A stretch of DNA of 64,000 nt from Valencia hispanica (taxonomy: Eukaryota > Chordata > Actinopteri > Cyprinodontiformes > Valenciidae), in the NCBI GenBank assembly GCA_963556495.2, contig OY747713.1, positions 4,030,321 to 4,094,320 of the forward strand, written 5' to 3'. This document shows, piece by piece, positions 34,953 to 45,122 of the stretch. Position 1 is the first letter of the stretch. Each line of letters opens with the position of its first letter. Made by a program: the position numbers and the translations under genes. The notes beneath the pieces are model-generated. The model was not told where the DNA came from and did no database searches. It saw only the letters and a program-made list of their open reading frames with translations.

Positions 34953-35237
34953 TTAAATTTTATCCATTTGATTCTCTTGATCCGGAATGGAAATCGGAGT
35001 CTCACTTAGAAGAGGAAAGTCTTTTGCAAAAGCCAATGTTGGATTTTTGTCCAGAGTTGTAGAGGTTGATTTATCGCACGTTGAGTGTGTTGTCATGGAT
35101 GGAATGTCATTTGACAATTCAGATAATAGAGCAGATGTTTTCTGATCAAGTTCTTCATTTTGAAATTTAACTTTTTTTTTTATTTCTTTTTTTTTTTTTT
35201 TATCCATGGCTGATATAGCATTCCTCCTTAACAGCAT
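34953..35237 (-). CDS. uncharacterised Lys/Ser-rich ORF, possibly spurious
   Basis: A 94-codon minus frame with a basic start (MDKKKKKEIKKKVKFQNEEL) and a Ser/Thr/Pro-rich remainder ending near PISIPDQENQ. I do not recognise it. The lysine run is encoded by an A-rich tract, so the frame may be accidental. However, the rest has more varied codons than the AT-rich flanks, and a last exon of an unknown gene cannot be excluded. No repeat copy of it was seen in the window. Confidence 0.2.
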   Translation of the reverse strand: MLLRRNAISAMDKKKKKEIKKKVKFQNEELDQKTSALLSELSNDIPSMTTHSTCDKSTSTTLDKNPTLAFAKDFPLLSETPISIPDQENQMDKI

Positions 35238-35239
35238 TG

Positions 35240-36130
35240 TAGTTTGCTGCTACTTAAGGCACTGGAACCCTCTCTCCTCTATTTCAAATGGATCCAATGA
35301 ATGGTGCAGAAGGGGCTAAATGACAGGGAGGCTTTACAGGTGTCCTATCTTAACAAAGGCACAGTATTTATTGCAGGATTTTAGGCTAGTGGTCAGCGGA
35401 CCTCACTGGAGGATTTAATGTCTTGGAAGACAGGAAGCATCGGTTAGAGACCCAAATACGAATAAGGTAAGAGATTGTGTTGGTAATAAGTACTTTTAAA
35501 GAGATGGATATTAAAGTGTGGGAGACACTCTTAGCTGTAGATATGACACAGATTGGATGTGTTTCTCAGACCAATTTCAGGATTAAAAGCAACGAAAAAA
35601 GGGGATGAAAGAAGACTACACTCTACAAGACATCTTAGCGCTTGAAGAAATGACGAAAATGGGAGGTTTCAAGGCTGTGTGATGGGACCCGCCCCAGAGA
35701 TGGAGAGGAGGGCGGTGTATTCAAATGATATAAGCGATCCTATGCATTGCAGCACCGGTGTTTCACTAACTCCACAATTCTCTGAACAAGAGGGTCACGA
35801 AGGGGTGACAGAGGCACTGCGATTGATAGAGACACATGTTAGGCTGTGAACACAAACTTTTAAACAAGGAGAATGTGTGTGTGTGTGAGAGAGAGAAACA
35901 TTGCGTTTAGATGGTATCTTCTTTCACTTGCCAAGAACAGGTTTGTGAGAAAGTCAGCCAATCTAATGAACACTGTTTGTGTACAACATCTGAGGGGTGT
36001 TGTAGAGGTAAAACCCACACCTTCTCTATTCATCCGTATTGAACAGTTGTTGCAACTTTCTAGAAGCTCATTCATCAGATCTGAGAGTGGCAGCTGCCTA
36101 TACATGTTGAGTCAGCACCATCATTATATT
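35240..36130. other. no gene recognised
   Basis: Unique-looking sequence with a short GT/GA microsatellite at 35,872-35,895. Frames at 35,860-36,133 on both strands overlap and have no motif. Confidence 0.35.
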
Positions 36131-36450
36131 TAGCATCACGTGCACCTGTCATCATCACCCCCCAGATATGACCATATTAGGTCATGAATTTAACCTGCTA
36201 TTTTTAGCATCACGTGCACCTGTCATCATCACCCACCAGATATGACCATATTAGGTCATGAATTTAACCTGCTATTTTTAGCATCACGTGCACCTGTCAT
36301 CATCACCCACCAGATATGACCATATTAGGTCATGAATTTAACCTGCTATTTTTAGCATCACGTGCACCTGTCATCATCACCCACCAGATATGACCATATT
36401 AGGTCACGAATTTAACCTGCTATTTTTAGCATCACGTGCACCTGTCATAA
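36131..36450 (+). repeat. 74-bp minisatellite
   Basis: Units start at 36131, 36205, 36279, 36353 and 36427 (spacing exactly 74), giving four full units and a partial fifth. They are nearly identical and carry ATCACGTGCACCTGTCATC and AGGTCATGAATTTAACCTGC. Each unit has a CACGTG E-box next to a CACCTG E-box-like site. It is direct, tandem and without spacers. Confidence 0.95.
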
Positions 36451-36693
36451 CCCCTCCCCCCTCCCCCTCTGAACACCTGTTGGCAATAAATCATTTAGAC
36501 ACAAAGTGCTCCCTATACTACCCAGGAGATTATCATTCTCAAAAGGGAAGGGGAAGTCCACACTCCACACTAGTTGGTGGCGGTAATGCACCATTTGTTG
36601 TTTGCCAACCGCCAATAAAAATAAGAAGAAGAAGAAGGGGAAAGGGAAGCTGGACATTTTTACAGCCTTTACGTCCTTCTCTGCAAGTGGGGG

Positions 36694-37416
36694 TGTTATG
36701 ATGTGAGGTTTTAGTTATTTCATTTCCTTATTCAGTTCACCTTATTCCTTTAGTTACTACTTCGTGTTTTTGTTGTCACTTGTGTTTTTTCCTTCCACTA
36801 CGTAGTTTCACCCTCGGGTGCTCCTTTATTTTGTTTCTCATGTGTGTGTTCATCCCTTATTTACTTTCTCTGGTTCCTATTGATACTTAGCCATTATTAG
36901 TCCCAGTTAGTTCTGTTTTATATTTAGTTCCTCTTTCTAGTCCCTCTTTAAAGAATTCTTCCTTGTAGGTTTACTTCCTCAATTTGTTTTCTTCACTAAT
37001 ACTCTCCAATTTCTCTTAGGTTTATAGTTAGTCCCCATTCCTCTTTAGTATAGTCCTCTGTCTATCCTTATGTTTTGCTCTTGGTCTTCCTCTCAGTATC
37101 TCTAGCCATTCTGCCATCCGTCCCAGCTACTGATTGTTTCCACCTGTTCTCTCCCTCTTACCTACAACTGCTTCTCCTAATTAGCCTTTAGCCTTCTCCC
37201 TGCCACTTACACACCTCCTCAGTGTACTAAGGCCTTCCTCTGACAGTCACTACTCGCTTGTTCGTCGTCACTTTTCCCTGCGTGGTTCCTGCTCTCCTTG
37301 TTTCTTTTCCTGGCCTCCGGGTTTCCCTGGTTCCCTTGAAGTTTTTGTTCCTTTTTCATTAAATTCTTATTTCTTCATTTGCTGCATTTGGGTCCTTAAA
37401 ACCACTAAATATGATA
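36694..37416 (+). mobile_element. solo LTR 2 with matching empty site
   Basis: 723 bp, TGTTATGATG at the left and AATATGATA at the right, flanked by GGGGG (36689-36693 and 37417-37421). The duplicated segment at about 41,395-41,435 reads straight across ('AAATGGGGG|CTGTGGTCTAG'), so it preserves the unoccupied site. The internal sequence is pyrimidine-rich and resembles solo LTR 1 ('TATTAATACTTA..CATTAGTCCC', 'TTTGGGTCCT'). The right end has TA instead of CA. Confidence 0.8.
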
Positions 37417-38026
37417 GGGGGTTGTGGTCTAGTAAACTTCCTTTGGATTTTTTAGGGCCGGCCATGACCAAAAAAACAAAAACTCTACCCCCCCCCACCC
37501 CACTCCTCTAGTGTCCACTTTGTTGTTTCATTAAAATCTTTAGATTCACTGTGATCATATCCCTATCCTGTGGCAAAAACACCAATAGATACCCTACCAA
37601 CAGATGTCACAGGCCCTATAGTGTTTTTGGAGATGCGTTTAATCAACATTTAATAAATAATACTAACCATGTTTAACCTTCTGCAGAAACAGGAACAGAG
37701 TCTAAACATGTAATACATCTTGATGCTCCAAACCATGAGAACCTCACCCACAAAAAAGAAAACAAGAAGTTCACCAGTTCAATGAAATATCTTCCTCTAC
37801 GTGGCTTCCCCAATTTTTTCTTTTCATTATTTTAGAACTCATGACATTCTATTTTTTTTCTAACTCAACAGGTAAAGTGCTTGTTTAAAGCAGTTCTTCC
37901 AGTTCAGATGTAAAGTGTCTGTTTGTGTTCATTCTGGTTGTTGTTTGTCTGATGAAGACCACTCTCCTCTGACTGCAGCTTCTTCATCACCTTCCTGCTG
38001 ATTTACCACCTCATTAATATTCTTAC

Positions 38027-38057
38027 CTTCTGTGTAGCTCTGTGGACGACTCATCAT
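38027..38057 (-). CDS. first coding exon assigned to gene A
   Basis: ATG at 38057-38055, reading MMSRPQSYTE plus one base, then donor GTAAGA. The acceptor CTCAG lies about 15 bases before the ATG. Phase 1 fits the anchor exon at 22,201. It is the same exon as in gene B (42259-42289). The tail has no ITIM and no obvious signalling motif. Because duplication places it in front of a 16-kb intron full of mobile DNA, transcript evidence would be needed to prove it still splices to 22.2 kb. Confidence 0.55.
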
Positions 38058-38442
38058 GGAGACACTTCACCCTGAGAACAAACACAGTCACAGCTGAGGT
38101 TTCCTGTAGCAGCTTATATAAAAGGAACAAAAAAACGTAACATCTTAAAGTTTGGCTGTTCTCATCACTTCAGTTTCATAATTAAAGAAACACATGATAT
38201 AAACCATTTACTGATTGTTGAAGCTCCAGCTGTTATATTCATACAGCAAAACAGTCCAGACAGAAGATTAATTTTAATTTTTTATCTATTTACTTCAAAA
38301 TACTCACCAAAAACAACTTATAAAAGAAGCTAGAATAGTTAAAAAATATTAAACGAACAAAGTTAACAATGAGGTGAAATGAATAAAATAGGAAAACCCC
38401 TCAGATTTTCTTTGAATTGGTCAGAAAATAAACTAAACTCAC

Positions 38443-38560
38443 CTCCAGCCTCCCTCCTCTGTAGAATGTTCAGTTTTTCAGATCTGTCGATACGAAAGCT
38501 TCTTGTTTAATGACTTTATGTGTAACAAACTTCCTGCTGAACTTGAAAAGGAGGAGTCTT
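38443..38560 (-). other. 5' untranslated exon of gene A
   Basis: Near-identical to 42675-42800, with donor GTGAGT at 38442-38437. A related exon precedes gene D (8,987). The 5' boundary is approximate. It contains no ATG in a useful context. Confidence 0.5.
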
Positions 38561-38642
38561 CACTTACTGTCCACTTCCTCATTATTCTGAGGCCTCCCTG
38601 GCCAATTATGCTCAGGGCCTCCAAAAGCCTAGCAGCGGCCCT

Positions 38643-38673
38643 GCATCCATCCATCCATCCATCCATCCATCCA
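38643..38673 (+). repeat. (CATC)n microsatellite
   Basis: Seven or so CATC units. The duplicated locus 42,876-42,929 has a longer, interrupted (CATC/TATC) tract. Confidence 0.9.
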
Positions 38674-39256
38674 ACATTTTAAACTGTGCTTGTAATTATG
38701 CACATGCTGATGGAGCCTCTAAGAAATGCTAAATAGTATGAAAAGCAGAGCTGTGCTTGGACCAGATGGGGGAAATTGGTGTTAAATAAAGTAACTTACA
38801 TTATATTAAGACCAGCGTGTGTTGGGCCCAGCCTGCCCTGACTGCTCCTCACTGGGCAAATGCTCAGAATAAAACAAGAAACACTGATTCACTGAACATT
38901 AGAGCTTTTAATCTGGTCATTACATGAAAGCAGTTTTGTTATATCTCTGAAAGTGAACCTACTTCTGTGCAGATGCTGTCAAAGAAACTGGTGTCGGAAA
39001 TAAACTAGTTTATTGGGAAGTTACAGTAACTGGTTGTCTGAGGACAGACGTCTCAAAGAAAACATTGAAAATGGGCTCATAATTGAAATCTCATATGGTT
39101 CACAGCTTATCCAGCATTCAACTGTTTTTAATTAAAGCAAGGAATAAAACACCAAATGTACAAATATTCAATATGTCTGGGAGAAATGTTTAAACAACTT
39201 TATAAAAACAATCTCGCTGCTTGATCCTGCTCTGAGAAGGTTTTACAGACTGAACT

Positions 39257-42200
39257 TCACACACAAACACAATCAAATTTAGCTGATTTCTCACAGATAC
39301 TTCTTAGAGGAACATCACAGGAATGATCATCCCAACGGATCAGATCTCCTTTCTTCTCCATCCTCACACAGTCCTCTCCAGTTTGGTTCCTTCCTGTCCA
39401 GTTGTTGGGTTCTCCTTCATACCAGAAAGTTAAACTGAAAGAAAAACAACAGGCAAAATGTAGCAAATAAATATGACTAAATATGAAATCTCAGAGATTT
39501 TTAATCTTGAAATTTAGCAAATTGTCTTCCCAACTATCAAACCTTGGGCTGAGAGGAGATCCATCCACCCACAACCATCTTCCTTCTTCCTCTGAGTCCG
39601 TCAGTCCAATCCAGAACTGTTCTATCAGTCTTTCTGCCGGTCTGCTTTCCAGGAATGTCTGAACAGGTGGAGTTGATAGAAATTAGTCTTTTAGATATTT
39701 CTGTGATGAGATGAAGAAACATGCCATAAAATACCTGCAGCAGTGTTTCATACTGTACCTGCTCTTCTCTGCTGTCTATCTTCACCAGATCTCCTCCCTG
39801 ATCTCTGCAGGAACGTCTGCTCTGGTTCCAGGAGGATTTCAAGGTGGTAAAATAATAACACTTTCTTTGGTTTAGCTCCCAGCCTGGTTCACACTTCAGA
39901 CACGGGGTGTCTTTCCTCACAATAAAAGCAAAGACCTCATTAAGCTGGGTGGGACAAAACTGTTTTGTGTAATTTTGTGACTTATTCATGTTTACAGCAG
40001 TAGGAGGAAGAAATTAAGGAGGTAGTTTGCAGGTTAATGGATGAGGAGGCGGTGGACATTTAGAACGTGGTGGAGGACATGGTGGACATTTAGCAGGCTA
40101 CATTGTTCTGTTTTCATAAGTTAAACCTTGACAGTCTCACCTAAAGGATTTTTCCTCAGAGCTTCATTCTCCTCTTTCAGAGTTTGGAGTGTCTGATTGG
40201 TGTGAATCTTATCAAATGCTGATTTTAGAAAGGAGAGCAATTAGTTTCAGGGAGTTTAAATCAGAAAACAGTAACATTACCCACAATTAAGACTACATTT
40301 CAAAAGACTACCTTGATATTTCTTTCAATTATTATATTTTTTGCTTAAGAATGTTTTTTTTTTTTTTTAAAGAAAAAGCTAATTAAATTCAAAACCAGTC
40401 AGAACTCACAGAGTCTGTAGATGATGATGAGAGCAGCAGCCAGCAGAGAGACCAGAACCAGCAGGACTACTCTCTCTGATGGCAGCTTGGAGGTTCTGTT
40501 TGGGTTTTCATGTTGAGAGGCAGCAGCTTCACCTGAGGAGCATTTAGAGGAGAACCACATCAGAACCTGGAGACAGACTCACAGCAAACAGAAAATCTCA
40601 AATGCAGTGGGAATTTGTATATGGTAAAGCAGGAACAACAGATTATGCACCAGGAACTGCATATGTTGCAGCAGAAAGTTGCACATTCTGCAGCGGTAAT
40701 TACAGAAGCCCTGAAAGGCAGCAGAGGATTTTTTTTTCTTTGAAAACCATTTTCTAAGTCTGACCAACTTTTCTAATTCTCTGGACTTCAAAAGTCATGT
40801 GCAAGTAAAAAGACAAAAAAAGCTAAAATATTGAACTTTTTTATTCTCTCACTTCAGCCCTGAAGGCCAACGTGAAAAAAAAGTGGGTTTTTTTGTGTCA
40901 TTTGTCCCTTCAGAGCTTAAAGCGAGAAAAAAAACCTTAAAAGAATCAATCATTTTTGTACCCGCTTCTCTTTCAGAGCCGAAGTAAAAGAAAAACACTT
41001 GGAAATTTCAGATGACAGAAAACCTGTTTTTCTTCTCGCTTTGCCCTTCAGGGCTTAAAGCAAGGAAAAAAAACCTTATGGAAAAAAGTTAAAACTACTT
41101 TAACGCGTCCGGTGGAAAGCAGGGGTAAGTCGTTGGAGAACCAAGGTCGGTAGCCATTCTCACTGCAACTATGCTGTGTCTGTTCACAGGCCGTAATAAC
41201 GAAGCCATTCTAAACTGTGTCAGTTCGTTGATTAATGGCACAAGACCTTCAGCAGGAGATTATTATTCTCAAAAGGGCAAGGCAAGGTAAGGCACGGATA
41301 TTTCATTTGTATAGCACACTTTGAACAACAAGGTAATTCAAGGTGAAGGTGTTTAAGGGAAGGGGAAAGGGAAGCTGGACATTTTTACAGCCTTTACATC
41401 CTTCTCTCCAAATGGGGGCTGTGGTCTAGTGGACTTCCTTTAGCTTTTTTAGGGCCTGTCATGACCTAAAATACAAAAAACTCTACCCCCCCCCCCCCCC
41501 ACTCCTCTAGTGTCCACTTTGTTGTTTCATTAAAATCTTTTGATTCACTGTGATCATATCCCTATCCTGTGGCAAAAACACCAATAGATACCCTACCAAC
41601 AGATGTCACAGGCCCTGTAGTGTTTTTGGGGATATGTTTAATCAACTTTTTATAAATAATACTAACCATGTTTAACCTTGTGCAGAAACAGGAACATAGT
41701 CTAAACATGTAATACATCTTTAGAAGGAGAGAACAGCTATTAAATTCTTGATCCTCCAAACCATGAGAACCTCACCCACAACAAAGAAAACAAGAAGTTC
41801 CCCAGTTCCATCAAATATATCAATTCATTTCAATTCAGTTTATTTATATAGCGCCGATTCACAACAGATGTCATCTCAAGGCACTTAACAAGAAGTCATT
41901 TCAATACATTTATACAAACATTGCAATCAGTTAAAAAGTTTCCTATTTAAGGAATCCCAGCAGATTGCGTCAGTCATTGGCGTGAGGTTGGGCCCCCTTA
42001 TCAATCTTCCTCTACGTGGCTTCCCCAATTTTTCCTTGCTTCAATTTTTTTCTTTTCATTAGTTTAGAACTCATGACATTCTATTTTTTTTCTAACTCAA
42101 CAGGTAAAGTGCTTGTTTAAAGCAGTTCTTCCAGTTCAGATGTAAAGTATCTGTTTGTGTTCATTCTGGTTGTTGTTTGTCTGATGAAGACCACTCTCCT

Positions 42201-42289
42201 CTGACTGCAGTTTCTTCATCACCTTCCTGCTGATTTACCACCTCATTAATATTCTTACCTTCTGTGTAGCTCTGTGGACGACTCATCAT
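39257..42289 (-). CDS. gene B: C-type-lectin-like type II receptor, complete model
   Basis: Six coding exons: 42259-42289, 40410-40532, 40141-40218, 39735-39910, 39543-39658 and 39257-39434 (stop 39259-39257). Phases 1,1,1,0,2 all match, giving 233 codons. Tail MMSRPQSYTEG; anchor [19 protein letters not shown]; neck with [17 protein letters not shown]. The lectin domain has [96 protein letters not shown] is the calcium-site motif of mannose-type lectins; WND reads WDD, so calcium and sugar binding are plausible but not certain. N-glycosylation sequons (NQT, NWT) occur. Exon 5 has a weak donor, AAG|GTTTGA. It is a CD209/CLEC4-like receptor, most likely on immune cells; the specific ortholog is not assignable. 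Confidence 0.85.
40800..41250 (+). repeat. repeat with CTTCAGCCCTGAAGG hairpins, copy 2
   Basis: Collinear with 26,880-27,150 over much of 40,735-41,090. It has several palindromic 'TTCAGGGCTTAAAGC' segments separated by A-runs. It lies in intron 1 of gene B, near the junction of the segmental duplication. Confidence 0.45.
41277..41350 (-). repeat. L2-group LINE 3' tip
   Basis: 'GGCAAGGCAAGGTAAGGC', then 'TTTGTATAGCACACTTTGAACAACAAGGTAATTCAAGGTG', the same 3' end as 20,563. It is inserted into the start of duplication copy 2. Confidence 0.55.
41816..42003 (+). mobile_element. short insert absent from duplication copy 1
   Basis: About 190 bp with 'CAGTTTATTTATATAGCGCCGATTCACAAC' and 'CATCTCAAGGCACTT', a widespread fish repeat. 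It lies between copies of TATCAAT at about 41,815 and 42,000. Copy 1 reads through here ('GAAATATCTTCCTCTACG'), so this is an insertion into copy 2. Confidence 0.55.
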
Positions 42290-42674
42290 GGAGACACTTC
42301 ACCCTGAGAACAAACACAGTCACAGCTGAGGTTTCCTGTAGCAGCTTATATAAAAGGAACAAAAAAACGTAACATCTTAAAGTTTGGCTGTTCTCATCAC
42401 TTCAGTTTCATAATTAAAGAAACACATGATATAAACCATTTACTGATTGTTGAAGCTCCAGCTGTTATATTCATACAGCAAAACAGTCCAGACAGAAGAT
42501 TAATTTTAATTTTTTATCTATTTACTTCAAAATACTCACCAAAAACAACTTATAAAAGAAGCTAGAATAGTTTAAAAATATTAAACGAACAAAGTTAACA
42601 ATGAGGTGAAATGAATAAAATAGGAAAACCCCTCAGATTTTCTTTGAATTGGTCAGAAAATAAACTAAACTCAC

Positions 42675-42800
42675 CTCCAGCCTCCCTCCTCTGTAGAATG
42701 TTCAGTTTTTCAGATCTGTCGATACGAAAGCTTCTTGTTTCATGACTTTATGTTTAACAAACTTCCTGCTGAACTTGAAAAGGAGGAGTCTTCACTTACT
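42675..42800 (-). other. 5' untranslated exon of gene B
   Basis: Matches 38443-38560, with donor GTGAGT at 42674-42669. It lies about 385 bases upstream of the coding first exon. The start of transcription was not resolved. Confidence 0.5.
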
Positions 42801-42875
42801 GTCCACTTCCTCATTATTCTGAGGCCTCCCTGGCCAATTATGCTCAGGGCCTCCAAAAGCCTAGCAGCGGCCCTG

Positions 42876-42929
42876 CATCCATCCATCCATCCATCCATCC
42901 ATCTATCCATCCATCTATCCATCCATCCA
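42876..42929 (+). repeat. (CATC)n microsatellite
   Basis: An interrupted CATC/TATC tract, longer than its duplicate at 38,643-38,673. Frames through it ([12 protein letters not shown]) come from the repeat. Confidence 0.9.
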
Positions 42930-43024
42930 ACATTTTAAACTGTGCTTGTAATTATGCACATGCTGATGGAGCCAAACAGTCTCGCTGCTTGATCCTGCTC
43001 TGAGAAGGTTTTACAGACTGAACT

Positions 43025-44084
43025 TCACACACAAACACAATCAAATTTAGCTGATTTCTCACAGATACTTCTCAGAGGAACATCACAGGAATGATCATCC
43101 CAACGGATCAGATCTCCTTTCTTCTCCATCCTCACACAGTCCTCTCCAGTTTGGTTCCTTCCTGTACAGTTGTTGGGTTCTCCTTCATGCCAGAAAGTTA
43201 AACTGAAAGAAAAAGAACAGGCAAAATGTAGCAAATAAATATGACTAAATATGAAATCTCAGAGATTTTTAATCTTGAAATTTAGCAAATTGTCTTCCCA
43301 ACTATCAAACCTTGGGCTGAGAGGAGATCCATCCACCCACAACCATCTTCCTTCTTCCTCTGAGTCCGTCAGTCCAATCCAGAAGAAGTCATCCTTGTTC
43401 TCCATCATGTCTCTCAGTCTGACCTCCAGGAATATCTGAACAGAATAAATAGATGAAAATGACTCTGAACATGTTGATGAGATAAAATCAGTGAGAACAT
43501 GAACCTGCAGCAGTGATTCATACCTGCTCCTCTCTGCTGTCTATCTTCACAAGATCTCCTCCCAGATCTCTACAGGAACATCTGCTCTCAGTCCAGGAGG
43601 ATTTATCGTTGGAGAAATAATAAACGCTGACTTATTCATGACTTATTCATGTTTACAGCGGTAGGAGGAAGAAATTAAGGAGGTAGTTTGGAGGTTAACG
43701 GATGAGGAGGCGGTGGACATTTAGAACGTGGTGGAGGACATGGTGAACATTTAGCAGGCTACATTGTTCTGTTTTCATAAGTTAAACCTTGACAGTCTCA
43801 CTTAAAAGATTTTTCCTCAGAGCTTCATTCTCCTCTTTCAGAGTTTGGAGTGTCTGATTGGTGTGAATCTTATCAAATGCTGATTTTAGAAAGGAGAGCA
43901 ATTAGTTTCAGTGAGTTTAAATCAGAATTCCAGTAACATTACCCACAATTAATACTACATTTCAAAAGACAGATGATGATGAGAGCAGCAGCCAGCAGAG
44001 AGACCAGAACCAGCAGGACTACTCTCTCTGATGGCAGCTTGGAGGTTCTGTTTGGGTTTTCATGTTGAGAGACAGCAGCTTCAC
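43025..44084 (-). pseudogene. pseudogene E: duplicate of gene B body
   Basis: Lectin exon 6 (43025-43202), exon 5 (43311-43435, reads FLEVRLRDMMENKDD then FFWIGLTDSEEEG) and the neck exon (43802-43879) are full length. Exon 4 (about 43,528-43,630) has lost its 5' half with the CEPGW cysteines and has a 5-nt loss after REEQV that shifts the frame. The anchor exon (43971-44084) is cut at its 3' end, so its splice donor and most of the following intron are gone. The conserved Trp of EPNNW is Cys (EPNNC). No first exon was found to its right. Confidence 0.8.
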
Positions 44085-44159
44085 CTGAGGAGCATTTAGA
44101 GGAGAACCACATCAGAACCTGGAGACAAACTCACAGCAAACAGCCAACATCTGAAGCTG

Positions 44160-44680
44160 ACATCTATAAAACTAAACCTCTGATCAGATGTTCTTGCCTA
44201 CTTCAGGGTTCAGTAGACGGGTCGTGCAGTTGCTTCTGAACATTTCCTAGGATGACTAACGGTATTTAGTAGCAACAGTTCTCCACCAGAGGGCATAATA
44301 ACCACAGAGAACTCCAGACTCAGCAATTCAGCTATTTCAGTGTATGTTGAAGAGCTGAGATCATTCAGATGGATGTGGGTCTCTGGGCTGCATCCAGTGT
44401 TGGTGCTTTATAGGTAGTCTTATACAAATTTATATTTAGTAGGTTTAGTATGTCCCCTGGCCAATACCTCCATGTTCGTCCCGGAAAATGTTAAGGTCAT
44501 AATTTTTAGAAACTTGAGCATTGGTTATATTCATAAAAATACCAAAAATATTGATACAACTCTCCTGATATGCGCCTATGAGTTTATTATAAGTTGCAAT
44601 GTTTGTAAAATATGCAGTCATTGAATAAAATAAAGTAAAGAAAAATGCTTTTGGCCCCCTAGACACTGGGGGCCTGGGCA
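44160..44680. other. no gene recognised
   Basis: Short unique-looking sequence between pseudogene E and a DNA element. A 78-codon minus frame at 44445-44681 has no motif. Confidence 0.35.
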
Positions 44681-44980
44681 ACTATGAGGTGCTGTTTGTA
44701 AAGTTACACAGTCAAACATTAACAGCAATAATTTGGGTCATTTAGCCTATCATACGAAGAAAATATGGGTTCATTTTTACTCATTCTTGAGTCCATGCTA
44801 TTTATTCATTTATAAATGTCATATTTTAAGTTCGCAAGCTAAATACTTAGCCTAGTTTACAAATTAAATATTTAAATATTTAGTTTGTAAACTAAATATT
44901 TTGTCTGTAAGCTAAATATTTAGTTTAGGAAATAAATATTTAGCTCCAAGCTAAATATTTAATTTGAAGCTAAATATTTA

Positions 44981-45122
44981 GCTAGCAAGCTAAACTGGCT
45001 AGCTAGAAATGTAGCTTTGAAGTAAACATTTAACACAGAGCTAAATATTTAGCTAGCAAGCTAAACTGGCTAGCTAGAAATGTAGCTTTGAAGTAAACAT
45101 TTAACACAGAGCTAAATATTTA
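44981..45122 (+). repeat. 71-bp tandem duplication
   Basis: Two identical units start at 44981 and 45052 with GCTAGCAAGCTAAACTGGCT. They lie in the left subterminal region of the inverted-repeat element. Confidence 0.9.

Larger units (their letters stand above)
36520..40800 (+). repeat. tandem segmental duplication, copy 1
   Basis: Collinear with 41,250-44,150. It starts at 'AGGAGATTATCATTCTC', continues through 'AAAGGGAAGCTGGACATTTTTACAGCC', the gene A first exons and the CATC repeat, and then the body of gene B. Copy 1 alone has solo LTR 2 (36694-37416) and a 0.5-kb segment at about 38,715-39,200. The unit therefore holds the 5' end of one receptor gene and the 3' body of the next. Confidence 0.85.
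41250..44150 (+). repeat. tandem segmental duplication, copy 2
   Basis: Collinear with 36,520-40,800, carrying the first exons of gene B and the body of pseudogene E. It differs by an inserted 0.19-kb repeat (41,816-42,003), absence of solo LTR 2, and loss of about 0.5 kb before lectin exon 6. Confidence 0.85.

Noticed and set aside
36131..36450. Regular 74-bp repeats as a CRISPR array
   Set aside because: The units are directly tandem with no unique spacers, and the genome is eukaryotic.
38027..42289. A single fused gene using both first exons
   Set aside because: The two first exons are copies produced by the segmental duplication; each has its own 5' exon, donor and downstream body, so two genes are simpler.
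44860..45120. TAAATATTTA palindromes as tRNA, origin or promoter signals
   Set aside because: They are repeated on both flanks of an inverted-repeat element and belong to its subterminal structure.
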